A stretch of 64,000 bases of DNA from Ascaris suum (GCA_013433145.1 CM024172.1:3036501-3100500), one strand, 5' to 3'; shown: positions 38,894 through 51,896, counted from the stretch's first letter. Program-made: numbers and translations. The notes: generated from the sequence alone by a model not told the origin.

Positions 38894-38969
38894 GTGAACG
38901 CGGAATCGAACCCAAGAGCATCATTTTCCGGGCGGGTGTTCTAACAGTTGAGCTAATGCAACTGTTCAC
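38894..38969 (-). pseudogene. tRNA-like relic (box A and box B)
   Basis: On the minus strand TAGCTCAACTGTTAG (38955-38941) matches a tRNA D-arm/box A, and GGGTTCGATTCC (38913-38902) matches a box B, about 28 nt apart as in a tRNA. A 6-bp terminal complementarity (GTGAAC with GTTCAC) brackets them. However the T-stem pairs poorly and the acceptor does not fold in the standard register, so this is more likely a tRNA pseudogene or the head of a tRNA-derived SINE than a working tRNA. Confidence 0.3.
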
Positions 38970-39775
38970 ACCCTTACCATTGTTCCCATTTTCCATAACA
39001 GTTCCAGAGGATATTCCATAGTTTGGAGCACACTTCATTGGATAGCGAGAAGGCGCAACGAGATGCTCTTTCTTTTCAAAATAGACAAAGAAAGCACAAT
39101 GCAAGATAACGTTTCCTCTTACAGAAACTTGGAAGATTTTCTCCAACTTTTTTGCAAACACTGCATGAAGTTAGCCTTTCATCTACAATCTCTTATAGCC
39201 TAAATTCCTCCACAGTATGACGTTTTAAATGACGCGCTCCTCAATTAAAATGACGTAAATGATGTGCTCCTCCTCCTCAATTACAATGCTATGCAATATG
39301 ACGTTGCATTGGCCTTTTAGGCATGCGCGAAAGCCAAGGGGATCGTTGTAAAGATTGAAGACTGTGTTGCCACAGGTTGAATTTAAATCAGCAGAAATGG
39401 GAAATGAGATTTGCTGCTTATCTCTACTAAACTTTAATCTATCTATTAGCGTCGGAATCAAGGTTGAATGTGACATGAAAATTTAGACACAGGTCTCACT
39501 ACCTCTCCGGAGCTGTGGCGGAAGAAGTTCGGGCATACTGGCTGCAGGAGTTTTACTATAAGTGGTTTGAAATTTTGTATAGTGTGGTGGTGAACGGACG
39601 ATCGCGGCGCCAGTTGTTTGCTGCAAGAGTAGCGGTGGATCCACTTCGAGTGTCCTACAAATTGTCCACTTCAATTCATTTCGTTTCCTTAGAAGGAAAT
39701 TAATCGTATAGTTGGCTGAACAATATCGAGTAACACGTGAATTTATGTTTTCATATTTTAGTCCACTTCGGTCAA
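38970..39775. other. 3' flank of the Clc-like gene
   Basis: Spacer downstream of the Clc-like stop. No coding stretch supported. No perfect AATAAA was found close to the stop on the minus strand. A partial duplication of a GCTCCTC..CAATTA segment is visible at 39234-39290. Confidence 0.4.
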
Positions 39776-42700
39776 TTATATACCAATATTCAAATATAGT
39801 TTTAAAAAAAAAGACCTCTGAATGTTGGGACCGGTAGATCTGGAGGCGCGACTCATGCTATAACGGTCATCATCGATAGGTGACTGTGAGAACGCAAAGA
39901 ATGCCGCCAATAGAGTGATGAGAAAAGCTAACAGGTGAGCGATACATGCACCCAGCTCCAAGAAGAATGCCAAACCGACTCTCTGCTGAAAATGAATCAA
40001 TTTTGCAATGACATATGGTGTGAATATTCAGTGCTGCCTTTTCTTGCAAATATTGCAAACTCGACGAATAAAACTGCAGTGCAATAAAAACAAAACACAG
40101 CGCTACGTTTTGAAAACATGAGAAACAAAGGATGGATGCTTGTAAATGCTAAAGAGATAGATGAAAACAATTTTGTCGAATAATGGTTATTGGCATTTTG
40201 GTCATTGATCATTCATTATTGAATACTGCTAGACCAAACATCTTTGGCATTATTACGAAGAATTTCTTCATTGAATATCGCAAGAATCGGAATATAGAAA
40301 ACGCAAAAATAATAACTTTTGCAATGATATGAACGACTCACCTCGTATGTTCCAACAATGCCATTGATAAATCGATTATCGGCACGATGTGAATAGAAGA
40401 AAAACAAACATTCAGCAACTACGGATAAACAAGCTGCAAAAACCATCTATACTGCTCATTAAATATGCTAATGTGCTCTGTATTTATTGACCTTCGGCTA
40501 TTGTGCTGATGCTTTCTGCCAGAAAGGCCACTGAAATGATAGATACAAAATTTCACCGAATCCAGACAGAGGTGATCAAGTCTGATAATACCCAAAAAGA
40601 AGAATGAGCGATACTTGTTCACACGTAAACTATTCATACGTAACGCCCAGCACAACAATAACGTCGTAAGATCCTAAAGTTCTGTGAGAAGGATCCATTA
40701 GATTAAAAAAAGTTACTAAACATTTTCAATCTAAATGAGGAGCATCAATTGTCGATAGTTTGGGAACAGCACTCGTGAAAATTTCTTACCATTGAGCAAA
40801 GTGATCGCCGCGAATATAAAAGCCAAATAACGATAACTACATGCACAGAAGCCGACACAAGTTGAAAGAAAAGAGCCTAGAATTACTAGGCCAAGTAGGA
40901 TCATTGTCGCTACTTGCCAACCTGAAATTAAACACTCTTACAATCCTTCGTTATGATTGGTTAGTTCTTGCTCATAATGCAATCAAAGATTGCCATCTCC
41001 AAGCTAATAGAGGATTTTCTTCGTGGTGCTATATTGTGGGATGGGACTGGGAGATAAAAAATGAAGAAAAGATTCTAATGTCTTTGTCGATTAGATTACA
41101 AAGAAATAAATAACACTGATGAGATTTCGTTCAAAAATCTAGTGATAAATTGAGGCAATTACCCACTAAACTTTTGCACAGAAACAAAATCAATGAGATG
41201 CCTTTAAATATTCGACTGTTGAGCTACAGATAGATATTCTACGAGACACCTGGAACTCATTTCTAATGCACGACAATAAACAGAGCCTAGCGAGGTAAAA
41301 ATTCAGCCAGGGAATCGAAAATGGCCAAATTGTAGAGAAATACTGCTAATCCATTGATTCATGGATTCAATTTGATTTAAAAAAAAACGGTCCATAAATG
41401 CTTACCATAGAAGCGATGTCTGTTGACTTCGCCGACAGGGCTGTCAGGATCGTCGTCGCCCATTGTACCCAACGTCTCATCGTAGTCCCACTTATAGACA
41501 CAATTGAGTGGCTCTGATAAGGTCTCATGTCTACGAAAAAGGTGACTTTTATATTATAGAATAATCATATGGTTGGGGTTATTCGTCTCCAGAACTACCA
41601 TTCAATAATTCGTTGATGCTGCGCTATGGTGAAAAACAAAGCGCATAGCAAATCCCGTAGAAAAACTCCACGATCATAATGATGCATTTGGCCCGTTAAT
41701 AAGTTTCTTAAAGCGCAAATTTGGCTGAGATGTGATTATAACGAATATTATTTTTGTTATATTGTTGATACATCCGACGCGTAATAAACAACACTTTTCT
41801 ATGAACACAAGAGAACTTTTTCTAATTGAAATTTTCATTGAAATTTATGACTATTAAAGAGATTTACCATATTATCGATAAAATTATACCAATGCTTTAT
41901 GAAATATATTTCATATGTTACTAGCATTTCATCTTCTCGAGAAACATAAAGATGACACAGAGAGGAATTGAATTACATCAGAAATATTCTCGCATGAAAG
42001 CTTTTTCCTTCTGACAATCATGAAGTATATCGTTCAAAATATAAGACTAGTCCTGTGTTTTTTTTTTTTTTTGGATTATTATAATTTATATGTCGTAATG
42101 AAAGTTCTTCTTATTGCAGTGGGGAATATCGAAAATCTTCAAAATCATTCCATTGTCGAATTTCATTGGATATTTTCAAACCAATTAAGACAGGTAAAGG
42201 ATCAGCTAATAACATCAATTTCTAAATGATCCCATACATATTGTAAGCGGTTTGATAGGCTATTTTACGAAACGCATCAGCTTAGCTGAACGGAGTTAAG
42301 TCTCCCTGCAACAAACAAAAAGGGGAGGGGGTGGGGTAAATTCAAGACACAATGTTAACTAACATTTTCAAATTTGTATTTGTATTTCAATTCAAATATT
42401 AGGCATTATTAACGATTTTTCGTACCTGCTTTATTTTTCGTACTTTGTACCTTACTTGAGTTCAAGTAAAATTGCAAAAAGATTTATTCAACGATGCATC
42501 TGTGATCGGGAACGTTTACAGTAATAGCATGAAGGAAATGTTCACTGAAGCATAAAAACTTATCACTAAAATGGAGAAATAATATCTGTTACCGTTTCAT
42601 GAGCGGAATATCCTCTCTGCTATGCCTCATACAATCCAACCAGAGGCCATGTTCATGAATAGAGTTATACTCAAATAAATGCACTACCTGCAAATAACTC

Positions 42701-43276
42701 TTATAAGATAAATGATACTACAGATAATATCTATCTAATGAAGTTCACGAAATTGAGACGAGATACGTAAACGAAAGTTCTTTGAAAAAGTGGTCTGCAT
42801 ATTTTGTATGATGTGTGAATGAAAAACTAACTTGCGAAAAGTTACAGCTTCAAATCTTGAAACAGCCGTAGTATACATATTTTCCATTATAGTCATTTCT
42901 TAATTAATTTAAAACATTGCATTCCTTTGTACCTTTGTAGCAGTCACCTGTTACTTAGAAAATTTGATGAATAAAAGTGAACAAAATAGAAAAGCAATAA
43001 AGGCGATAAGTAAAGATGCTAATAAAAGAGAACTAAATTTGTTTACAACGAAGAAAATTTCAACAGAGAAGAGATATAAAATATAAGGTGCCAAGTCTTC
43101 TCAAAAACTCCAATTATTGGAGTGTTTGCACTTCTAATCTGGGCTTCTATTAGCAGTATTACCTGCCATGAAGGCAAAAACAATGCAGCGATACTGAGAC
43201 CAATTCCGGCGAGTGTGAGGAGAACAGCTAGAGTGATCGATACTTTACGTCCGATAGCACTACTTTCAATTGGCAT
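39776..43276 (-). CDS. Clc-like / claudin-like tetraspan protein
   Basis: Six exons read 43276-43163, 42687-42593, 41530-41406, 40921-40790, 40433-40342 and 39985-39776, all in phase with standard GT/AG sites, giving 255 aa. There are four membrane helices, at about 11-36, 113-135, 142-170 and 190-218. The first extracellular loop carries the claudin pattern W37, GLW (52-54), C57 and C80, with the nematode signature GLWLDCMR. Later family hallmarks are AECLFFFYSHRADNRF and GIVGTYE before the last helix. The C-terminal tail after helix 4 is short and Ser/Arg-rich. This matches the nematode Clc-like family (about 240-290 aa), related to claudins and PMP22. Family members sit in the plasma membrane; junctional or channel-modulating roles are suggested but the substrate or partner here is unknown. 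The start was chosen because helix 1 follows soon after; the frame is also open 5' of it to 43340. Confidence 0.93.
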
Positions 43277-43340
43277 TTTACGAGTGGAGCCGATAAAAGG
43301 CTCCGATAAAGCCGTTAACGTCTCGTTGTCTACAGAGGCG

Positions 43341-43342
43341 CT
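43341..43342 (-). promoter_or_regulatory. Candidate 5' acceptor of the Clc-like gene
   Basis: CATTTTGCAG ends at 43341 on the minus strand, 64 nt upstream of the chosen ATG. It may be the leader trans-splice site, or join an unseen upstream exon, because the 64 nt are open in the coding frame. Confidence 0.45.
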
Positions 43343-43451
43343 GCAAAATGCATTCGTCGTACAACAGTTCAGGATGAAGCGTTAACTCGAGTTGTGCTCA
43401 CATACAAAACGTGTTTTGCACCGCAACACTCCCTCTTCAATCGAAGTTCTA

Positions 43452-43470
43452 GCGTCGTTCAATTCGACGC
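43452..43470. promoter_or_regulatory. Dyad GCGTCG-N7-CGACGC
   Basis: Perfect 6-bp inverted repeat with a 7-nt AT-rich spacer, about 175-195 bp upstream of the Clc-like ATG. A second small dyad, GACGGT-N7-ACCGTC, follows at 43502-43520. Either could be a dimeric factor site in the promoter; both could be chance. Confidence 0.35.
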
Positions 43471-43520
43471 ACACCACAGCGTACAGTCAATCGCTCTTCT
43501 GAGACGGTCATAAAAACCGT

Positions 43521-46159
43521 CTTTATTGGACAATTGCGATCGTTACTATTATTTTTATTTGAATGCGTCAGAAAATCCATTATGAAATACATATTAAAAT
43601 GAAACGTCAATAGTCAGTTTATGAGAGCACTTGCAATAAATTCTAAGCCTAGATGGGCTGGCTTATTTCGTAGGTCTGGCCTTAGGTATATCCGTATAAA
43701 CTGTTGCAGTATCCATATGAGCACAAAATCATGCAATCTTGCCGCAATGATTTCTAAACGATATCGAAATTTGAAAAATATTTCAATATTATAATTCATA
43801 TATGTAATTCATATGTGAAATGATAAAGGAATAAGACCAGCTAAGTGACGCATCTAGAATTCTTACTCACTTTTCGGGAAAATTTCTCCTTAAATAGCCC
43901 TCTAGGTTTTTTTTCTCACCTAGCTAGCAGTGCGAATAGGCACAATGCATAGCGGTTGCATAGGAGAACAATTATGAGACGTGGCAAGTAAAGCGCTATC
44001 AGTATCTACATTGGTGGTTAGTTTGGTGCTTAAATCAAGAAAAATTTGTGATATGAGATGAGTAAATAAAAATAATTTCGAATTAAGAACCTGTGCATCG
44101 CAACGTATGTCGCTCGGTTATCGTTGAAATCTGCAAAGGACGATTTCATGTTGCAAACGAAATGAGCAGAAATGTCCAATCGAATGCATCGCTAGATGGC
44201 ACAGTTATTGTCGATGTAATGCAAGAGGAAGTGGAATAGAATACGGTATAGCACAGTGGAGCCAGTCTCATAGAATGGTTTTTAGAGGCATATAAATGGA
44301 CTTGGGAAGGAGCAAAATATACGAATTGGAAGCAACAACACAATGATAAATAAGAAAATAGATGATGAATAATTTTGTCGATAAGACATTCATTATCAAA
44401 GCTCGGTTTCTTTATGTAAATATTTTCTATTGATGACAGCATGTATATCGTTTTCGTGGTAATTCATTCCATACCACGCGCATCATAAAAAAAGCAACAA
44501 TAAACAGAAATGAAACATTTGAACCAAATGCCACGAGAATGAAGAATATGGGAGGGACTAAAGAATTTTCCATAGAGTTTTGAATTTATATGAATAGACA
44601 AATATATGAATATATAATATATAAATATATAAATTCAAATACAACTATAGATATAAATAAATAAATGAACAAGTAAATAAATGAAAAAAATAAATAAACA
44701 AACAAATAAATAACTAAATATGTTTATACACGTAGGTTGAGCTAGACTCGATCAGTTCCATTATTCTCTGGTTTCTCTATGAGGATATTTTAAAGCGATA
44801 AAATTTTCTAAAAAGAAGAGAACACTGAAAAGTGTAGTTCGTTACTCGTTACTCGATTATACAGTTAGAAGAATACAGGTGTATTCAAGACAGCATCATT
44901 CTCTACATCGTCGTATATACAATTAAAATTAGAAATTTTCAGCGCGGAAATGACTAAATTGATTACTTTTATAGACGAGTAGACATTGAATTGTCGTGAA
45001 AATGAGCGTAAGGAAGGAAAAGAATGCAACGACGATGGATGGGTAACGTTGCGTGAGCGATGATCGGCTGACCCCAATCCGAAGAACGTGACAACCAATG
45101 TAATAAATGAATAAACTCAGAGGGATGAGATTATGGTGAGGGTACTATTGAATTATAAGAGAAAAGCGGCAATGCATGCATACCCTCACTCAAGGCCATC
45201 CAATAGTGCTCACTGAGGTGACGCTCATGCAACATGCGATGCCATTTTGCTGCACTTCACATCGATTTACACTTCACATTGAACAGGTATTTATTTCCCA
45301 CCGTTTAATGCTCCCAGAATGGAGAAAGCAATTTTATCGTTTCGTTTCATATCTAGTGCATTTGTAGAATCTACTGAGAAGTATGTTGTGAAGAAATCGA
45401 GGAAATTAAAGCCAATTGGGATATAATGAAATCTAGCGTTTAGCAAGAAATAATTTAAAGTCGAGGTTGTTTTGTGTTGAAAATCCTTAAGGATGAGTAA
45501 TGGATAGGTAAAAAAAATGGATAGTGCAATGACTTCGCACTAAATGAGAATTGCAAGCGGGGTGAAGGATTTGAGCATTCGACCTAGAATCCGTAACATT
45601 CGATCTGGTTGCAAATGAATTACTATTCACGTTCCAAGATCACATTGTACTAATGAGTCTGCAGGCCGAACTAATATAACAATTTCATAGTTATATTCTC
45701 AAAGGAGATTTTTTTTTTCCAATAGCAACAAACATCAGAATAAGAAACGAATACCATATGAATGCACTATAATATTGAAACAAGTAGAGGACATTTGAAA
45801 TATTTTGCTAAGTTAGCATGGTGAAAACGAAAAAAAATGTTTTCTCAGTGGTAATTGCTAAGAATGGGATAGAATATAAAAATAAGAGCGATTAAATGAG
45901 TAAACATACGAGAGTACTCGAAAATCCGCAGTAAAAATACCGGAAGATAAAATACTCATGAAAGTAGTAAGGTTAGTACCTTCGAAACCAGTTTGCTTTA
46001 CATTCATTGCTTCTGTAAGCAATGAAATCTCGTTCGATGTGCCATCTCATCTAATGGGCTACGCGTACATTTAAATCGGCTGTATAGCGATAATTTGCAG
46101 TAAAAATATAGTATACGTTTGTTCTTTTTCTGATATCCTTCATCACATTTAATCCTCCT
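43521..46159. other. Intergenic, nothing recognised
   Basis: No supported gene. A stretch rich in AAAT units lies at about 44640-44720. The largest ORF (44146-44442, minus, 98 codons) shows no motif or splice context. Confidence 0.45.
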
Positions 46160-46175
46160 CCCCCCCCCCCCCCCC
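46160..46175. repeat. Oligo-C tract (16)
   Basis: Run of 16 C on the plus strand followed directly by an A tract. Confidence 0.95.
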
Positions 46176-46670
46176 AAAAAAAAAAGACAAAACAACTTTT
46201 TTCCTCTCTTACTCCTTATCTTAAACCTTCTACCTATTGAAATGAAAAAAAAAATAAATCCTGTTAGCTGCTCTTTTTTTTGGCAAGATGGAGGCAAGAA
46301 AGAAGGAAGAGCTAAACAAACATAATGTCACTTTCATGAAGAGTTTGAAAGATGATGAGTGTAGAATTATCTGAGGGGAATTGCTGGGATATGTATCACA
46401 CTCGTCTGATCAATCAGCGTAGTGTACCAATGAAAACTATGTAGAATATCGTATTCATATGTTAGATCAATATGAACCCATAGGATACTTCTATAATATC
46501 CATGTTTCTGTGATCCAAAGGCCCAAAAAATAATCCGAAGATTTCTAAATGTGTGCAATTTTTTTTTTTTTTTTTTGGCACTTTCAAACATGTGTAGCTC
46601 GTTGCGAGTCTGATAGGTCAAAGTGAAGGTGAAACATGGGACATCATCATAAGGTACAAACTTCGAGTAA

Positions 46671-46698
46671 ATACGTCTTACAAGATACGTCTTACAAG
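46671..46698. repeat. 14-bp tandem duplication
   Basis: ATACGTCTTACAAG is repeated exactly twice head to tail. Confidence 0.95.
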
Positions 46699-47045
46699 AC
46701 TCATTTTCTATGCAGCCGAACGAATCAGGCAAACAGACAGATACATGAATACACGTAAGTATAGCTACCTGAATACAGGTAAGACATCATCTCGTACTCG
46801 TTTACAAAACAAATTTGAATAGACGCCTGAAAAGAGTTCAGTTGAGATGGCATAGCGTACAATCAGCATATAAGACAATCTATTGAGGAACATGCTAACG
46901 ACGTTGTTGATCACCTGCAACAATATGGCAGCTACTAATTGTTGGTTGCTATAGAGATGTTCAGAACGCATCGTCTTGAACATTTCAGCATTGAATGGTT
47001 CCGAATGAAACGAATAAAGACAAGGAGGATGAGAATGGGAGAAGA

Positions 47046-47057
47046 GGGGGGGGGGGG
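47046..47057. repeat. Oligo-G tract (12)
   Basis: Run of 12 G on the plus strand in a purine-rich stretch. Confidence 0.95.
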
Positions 47058-47203
47058 AGGTAGAGGGTGGGAATGACAATGCCGAAATGGAAGGAAGTAA
47101 AATTCCGTTGAAAGTAAAAAATGGCTGTTTAAAAAAATCTGATATAATTTGAAAATGAACTTAATTCTTCAAAACAGCGTGTTAAAGGTTGAAACGAACT
47201 TAT

Positions 47204-49103
47204 TTATGGCGATGATAAACTCAACAGCTCAACATAGAAAAAGTTGGCTAAAATGAGCAGAAGTTTGCTGCACAACGCTAAAACCTGCAAATATCCATGT
47301 AAGATATTCTGCTCTTGACGGCAAATAATCGCATAAAATCAAACAATTTTACTGTGAGATTCGTGCAGAGAGGAGTACCTGCCACGATGAATCACAAAAG
47401 GAGGGCGTTTTGCGCATGGTGAGCCTCTCCGCTTACGCGTTTAACCTGTTCCGCGATAAACACCTGTGTCTGTTTCGCTACCTGCACCGCAGAGTTCTAT
47501 GACGATGTTTAGAGCCACTGATTTAAGAAGATGCGCTAATCACGTATGTCATGATAAATTACGAGCTTCTTAAATTCTGTACAATTTTCCATCACCTGGT
47601 ATTTCTGAGTATTGTGCCGGTGTATCCAAAGAGGACGATGGGGTGTTTGTCTTCGCCTTTGCTTAGAACTTGCTCTAATCTGTAAACTGGTTATGGACTC
47701 ACCCATTTGTATACTAGAAGGCAGGCTTATGTCGAGACTGCAGGACAGTTAGAAGAGAACGACATATTACTGATCATTTATCAAATCGAGCTGTCAGATA
47801 TAGCATAGAGAATAAACTTTTAACAGGAAGTATTTGATGAATTTGAACCTACACGATGAAACGGCAGTACCGCAGCCTTTCATCAGCGAATGGGGAAGAA
47901 CAGGTATTTACAGAATGGAAAATCTCTCACCTCGATTATTTACCTGAGTATGAGTCATGCGAAATTTGCTCGACGGTCTCCTCCAATATGTAGATGCCAA
48001 TGATCATTAAATCCATTTAATTATGACTCACGCTGTTCACCGGCACGTGGCTACGTGAATCATCACGACATTCTCCCATTTATGAGCCACTTTTGCGGCT
48101 TTTTTTTGTGAATCCTCTGCTCGGCTCATCCACCAGAAAAATATGAAGATTTTAATCTCATAAATTATAAAACAAAAACTTCCATCGTTGCGCCATAAGA
48201 AAGACTGCAGGAAAAGATTTAAAGAAATGAGAACGTAGATAATTCTCAATACCACATCCGAGCAAGATTATTTTTGACAACAGCAAGGGAGGGGGGGGGG
48301 GGGGGGGGGAGGAGGAGAAAAGAAGGTAAAGAGCTAAGAATATCATCAATTCAACTACGAAATATATGGAAACAAGAAGATTTTTCTTTCACTTTGCATA
48401 GAACGCAAATAAATTGACGCTCAAAGAACGCATATATTTCAATTCATTTGAATAATTAGGAGGATAAGTTAATTTAAATCTTTCAAAAACTTTATAAATA
48501 ATAAACTTTTCCGTTCATTTCAAATCTAAGTTACGCTCACTTCATTGATGAATTTATTAAAAGAACATTTGTTGTTCGAAGAGAGAATTTGTGAAGAAAT
48601 GAATTCCTCTAACAATAAGTTGGAAACGTTTTCACAGATATATTCAACAACCATTATACTGTTGGAGGATATTCTTGGAGAACTGTAGCAATTTATAATA
48701 AAAGGATGTCATTCATTACGACTTGAAAGAGGGACATATTGTACAGCATCACAGAGATCAATGCGTAAAGGTACCTCGGTGTCCCATCCCCCCCCCCCCC
48801 CCCCTCCTCGCCTCACCCCTCTGAAATACACTTTTCATTTCCAAGTTTTTTTAAAATCTAAATAGTATATATGTACTTCTATCTAACGCAGTAGATGGGC
48901 TACGAAATTCTCTAATCACTCTATGGTAGGCGATGAAATATTAAGAGAGTTATAAGCTGGCAATAATAGGGCGAATATGGGAAATTTTACTTCACAAAAC
49001 ATGCTAAACAATTGCTTTCTAAATTCTCGACAGGCTTACTTGAAGCATCTTGAATGGGCTGCCGATTCATGAACTGCCCAACATATTTCTTCGATACTGC
49101 CAT
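47204..49103 (-). CDS. Candidate small seven-exon gene, unrecognised
   Basis: Not a recognised family; a hand-built model. Exons 49103-49040, 48116-48041, 47737-47703, 47674-47596, 47517-47482, 47424-47379 and 47284-47204 join with consistent phase from an ATG to a TAA, giving 138 aa. The first exon (MAVSKKYVGQFMNRQPIQDA) ends in a textbook GTAAGC donor. The fourth reads QVLSKGEDKHPIVLFGYTGT, which looks protein-like. The last encodes one hydrophobic segment (VLALCSKLLLILANFF). The weak points are very short exons, some non-consensus sites (a GATTAG acceptor and a 57-nt intron), and the freedom I had in choosing junctions. Separate ATG-led stretches at 48016-47944 and the splice-flanked 46966-46918 could be alternative exons. 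It may be a real small gene, a decayed one, or chance. Confidence 0.2.
48291..48309. repeat. Oligo-G tract (19)
   Basis: Run of 19 G on the plus strand. Confidence 0.95.
48788..48804. repeat. Oligo-C tract (17)
   Basis: Run of 17 C on the plus strand, 500 bp from a 19-G tract of opposite sense. Confidence 0.95.
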
Positions 49104-51896
49104 CGTTTAACCTCGCTGTTTTGCATCTATCACCCAAATACTTATACAATGTGCCCGAAAATGCTATCTGAGGACGACCTAACTAGGTTCGTCTCATTTA
49201 CTTTACCTTCGAGAACGTCGTTCTGACATCTGGTCTAAATCAACACAAATAGCTTATGATCAGCATATGGAAAATGATGATGAAGCTCACAGAATCAGAA
49301 GGTGGATGTATTAAGAGCTCAAAGCTACTGATGAATGACTTATTTCATTCCCTCTTATAAAGTATTTTGTTGGAAAATTGCGTTAATTATGCCCACAAGA
49401 AAACATATGAAGCTTTTATTTGCATTCAAATGTTTCTCTCGCGAGCCTTAGCTCGAATTGAGGAGGTTTCGTTATGCATATGAAAGTTGCTGGTAAAAGT
49501 AAACATTCTACAATCAAACAATGCTGTACACACTTTAAAAGGTTAAAAGGTTCGCTGTAATGGTCAGAGATGGACCCAGAAGGTGATGAAAGATTTTGCA
49601 AGCCAACGTTAAGATATCCACCTCTCCAAGAGGGGTATTAAAAGAAAGAAGTTCAGCTTATTGAGCTCCGATGATAGTTGTTATCCCATCGGTGCAATAT
49701 GCTTTCGCCGACTTCACGTCTCAAGTATGTGCAAAATTGGTTCGATTGGCGTAAATTTTCCTAGTGGGAGGAAGAATGGTGGCAGTTGATGTCATGAAGT
49801 ATAGAACAACGGATGTCTATCGTTCCAGTATGTTAGCGGTGATGAGGAGCGCTGAACTTGAATATCAGTAAAAGAAGAATCGAAATCGCCAGAAGTAGTT
49901 TCAATGAGTTGTATTTCTTCGCATCCACAAGATATCGAGAACACTGGAAAAGGATTCGAAATTTTCCACATTAATTCGGCATAGTCTTGTTACACCTTCG
50001 CTGATCTCGAGGAAGTGAACTCGTTAAAAAGAAAGCATCATTGTCGGTTAGAATACATTCATCAAGCAAACTCCTTCTCATTCTTGTTTTTGTGCTTATA
50101 ATATAGAACTTCGGGTATCATCTACTCTGGAATTTACATCCGTTTAACTGTACTTTGTTAAATCTTTAAATCTTTTTGCTGATTCTAAGAAACATTGCGT
50201 TTTTTTCAGCAACTATCATTTTAGAACTCGTTTTTTCGTTTTTTGCCTTTCCATTCATAAAATTTTACGTTCTCTAGAAGCATTTTGGGAGGAACCTTTC
50301 AGCTGATTCTCATTTCTATTCATAGCAAGCCCTAATAAAGTACGTTTCAAGTGCTGTCACAATAGAATAAACATATAATTATTATTGAAATCTTTAGCTC
50401 TTTGAGCAAATTCATACTTATCGAAATACTTCATTAAATATCAATTATCACTGGCAATTTTCTAAGAATTATCAACATGACTATCATATTATCAAACGTT
50501 CATACTCAAATATATTTCGACTACATCAAATGGAGATAGAATTTCTCCTGAATGAAATAGTAGAGACAGATTCGAGAAAAAAGTTTTAATGCTTCATTGA
50601 TGCATTGAAAAAAAAAATAAAAACTTTGAAGTAACCTAGCAATAAAACTTTTGTTATTTTTGATAAAATAGAGATAAAATTCCAAAAAAAGTTCTCGTAG
50701 CAACTATTTCTTCTATCATCATCTATAGAATATCGGTCGATTGTTTGAGAACAATAAAATGACTAACTATTAAAATTTATTAATAGTAAGGAGGCGTCTT
50801 TATAAATAATGCATTGCCTATAACAGTTAATATTTTTTGAATAAATTAATTTATGTGTTATTTGAATATATATTGACAACAGTTTTTTAAAAATTTACTC
50901 ACTATTTCCAACAATACTCAATAAAACGTTTTTTTTTTGCGATAAAATTATGCGAAATTGAAAATAATGATTAATGAATATAGATTGCTCAACAACCTAA
51001 AATGACAAGAAAGGACGAAAATTCCGCGAGATGATTGAATAAGTCGTTCAAATAGCGAATGAAAGAGGGCAGAGACTTTCACAATGTTCTTAACAGCAAT
51101 CGATTACGATTAACGATGCCATTGAACATTACAAATGAGTAGTTTCCGTTAAAAAACGCTTCGAAAATTTAATGAAAAAATACATGAGATATGCCGAATT
51201 ATTTATTTATTCAACACGATTCATCCGCATTTGATTCTAGTTTAGCTACGAATTTTCTCCACTATCTGTTAAAATTTCATTCAATACTTTTTAGATATTT
51301 TGTGAATTTTATCGTGAAATTTTTACTTATCTTTTGTTACTTTTCGTTTTTCTCGATGAACGAATAAACTGAGCATAAAATATTCTTTGTTTTTTTTGCG
51401 TGCACTTTTTGCTATGTGTAGAGTGAAGAGATTGAAATGGAGAAATTGACTTCATAAATGAAAATCGTTCATCGAATTAAGCGCTACAAAGCGATAGGTG
51501 ACATCGCATTATATTTGTAATTGAATTCGGGGAAAAACTCACATTCGTTGTTTAATTGAAATTCCGTGACTTTGAAGCACTAAGCCGAATATTTAAAAAA
51601 TCTCCTTAGTGAAGGTGTAACCTTGGTTTCACTAAAGGTGTAATAGAACAATGCCATTGAGATCTCATCGAGAACGGATTATCGATGATGCTCGCTAATT
51701 CAATCAATCTTCAACATATTCACACATTTCATGAAAAATGCGTTGTAAAATTTACAATGAAATGAATAGATTATTGTAAAGCAAGAGCTATCCTTATATG
51801 AGCATAACGGAAGAGAACGTTTTCGAACTTTTCGTGAAAATTTTCAAGAAAGTATTAATAATTTTTCATTTAATAAATGCAAACGTTTAGTTTCAG
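49104..51896. other. Intergenic, weak coding hints only
   Basis: AT-rich with no recognised gene. At 49786-49983 (plus) a 31-codon ORF and then a further 37 open codons after a TATCAG acceptor look mildly protein-like, but no donor, partner exon or domain was found. Confidence 0.4.

Noticed and set aside
46367..47079. Minus-strand ORFs of 121 and 104 codons near 46.4-47.1 kb
   Set aside because: One crosses a T tract and the other an oligo-G tract; only a short splice-flanked part of the second (46966-46918) is protein-like, and no receptor or transporter family could be recognised.
47046..48804. G-rich and C-rich tracts 500 bp apart as a CRISPR-like or telomere-like array
   Set aside because: They are single monotonous runs with no repeated unit and no spacers; no CRISPR array or telomere repeat is present.
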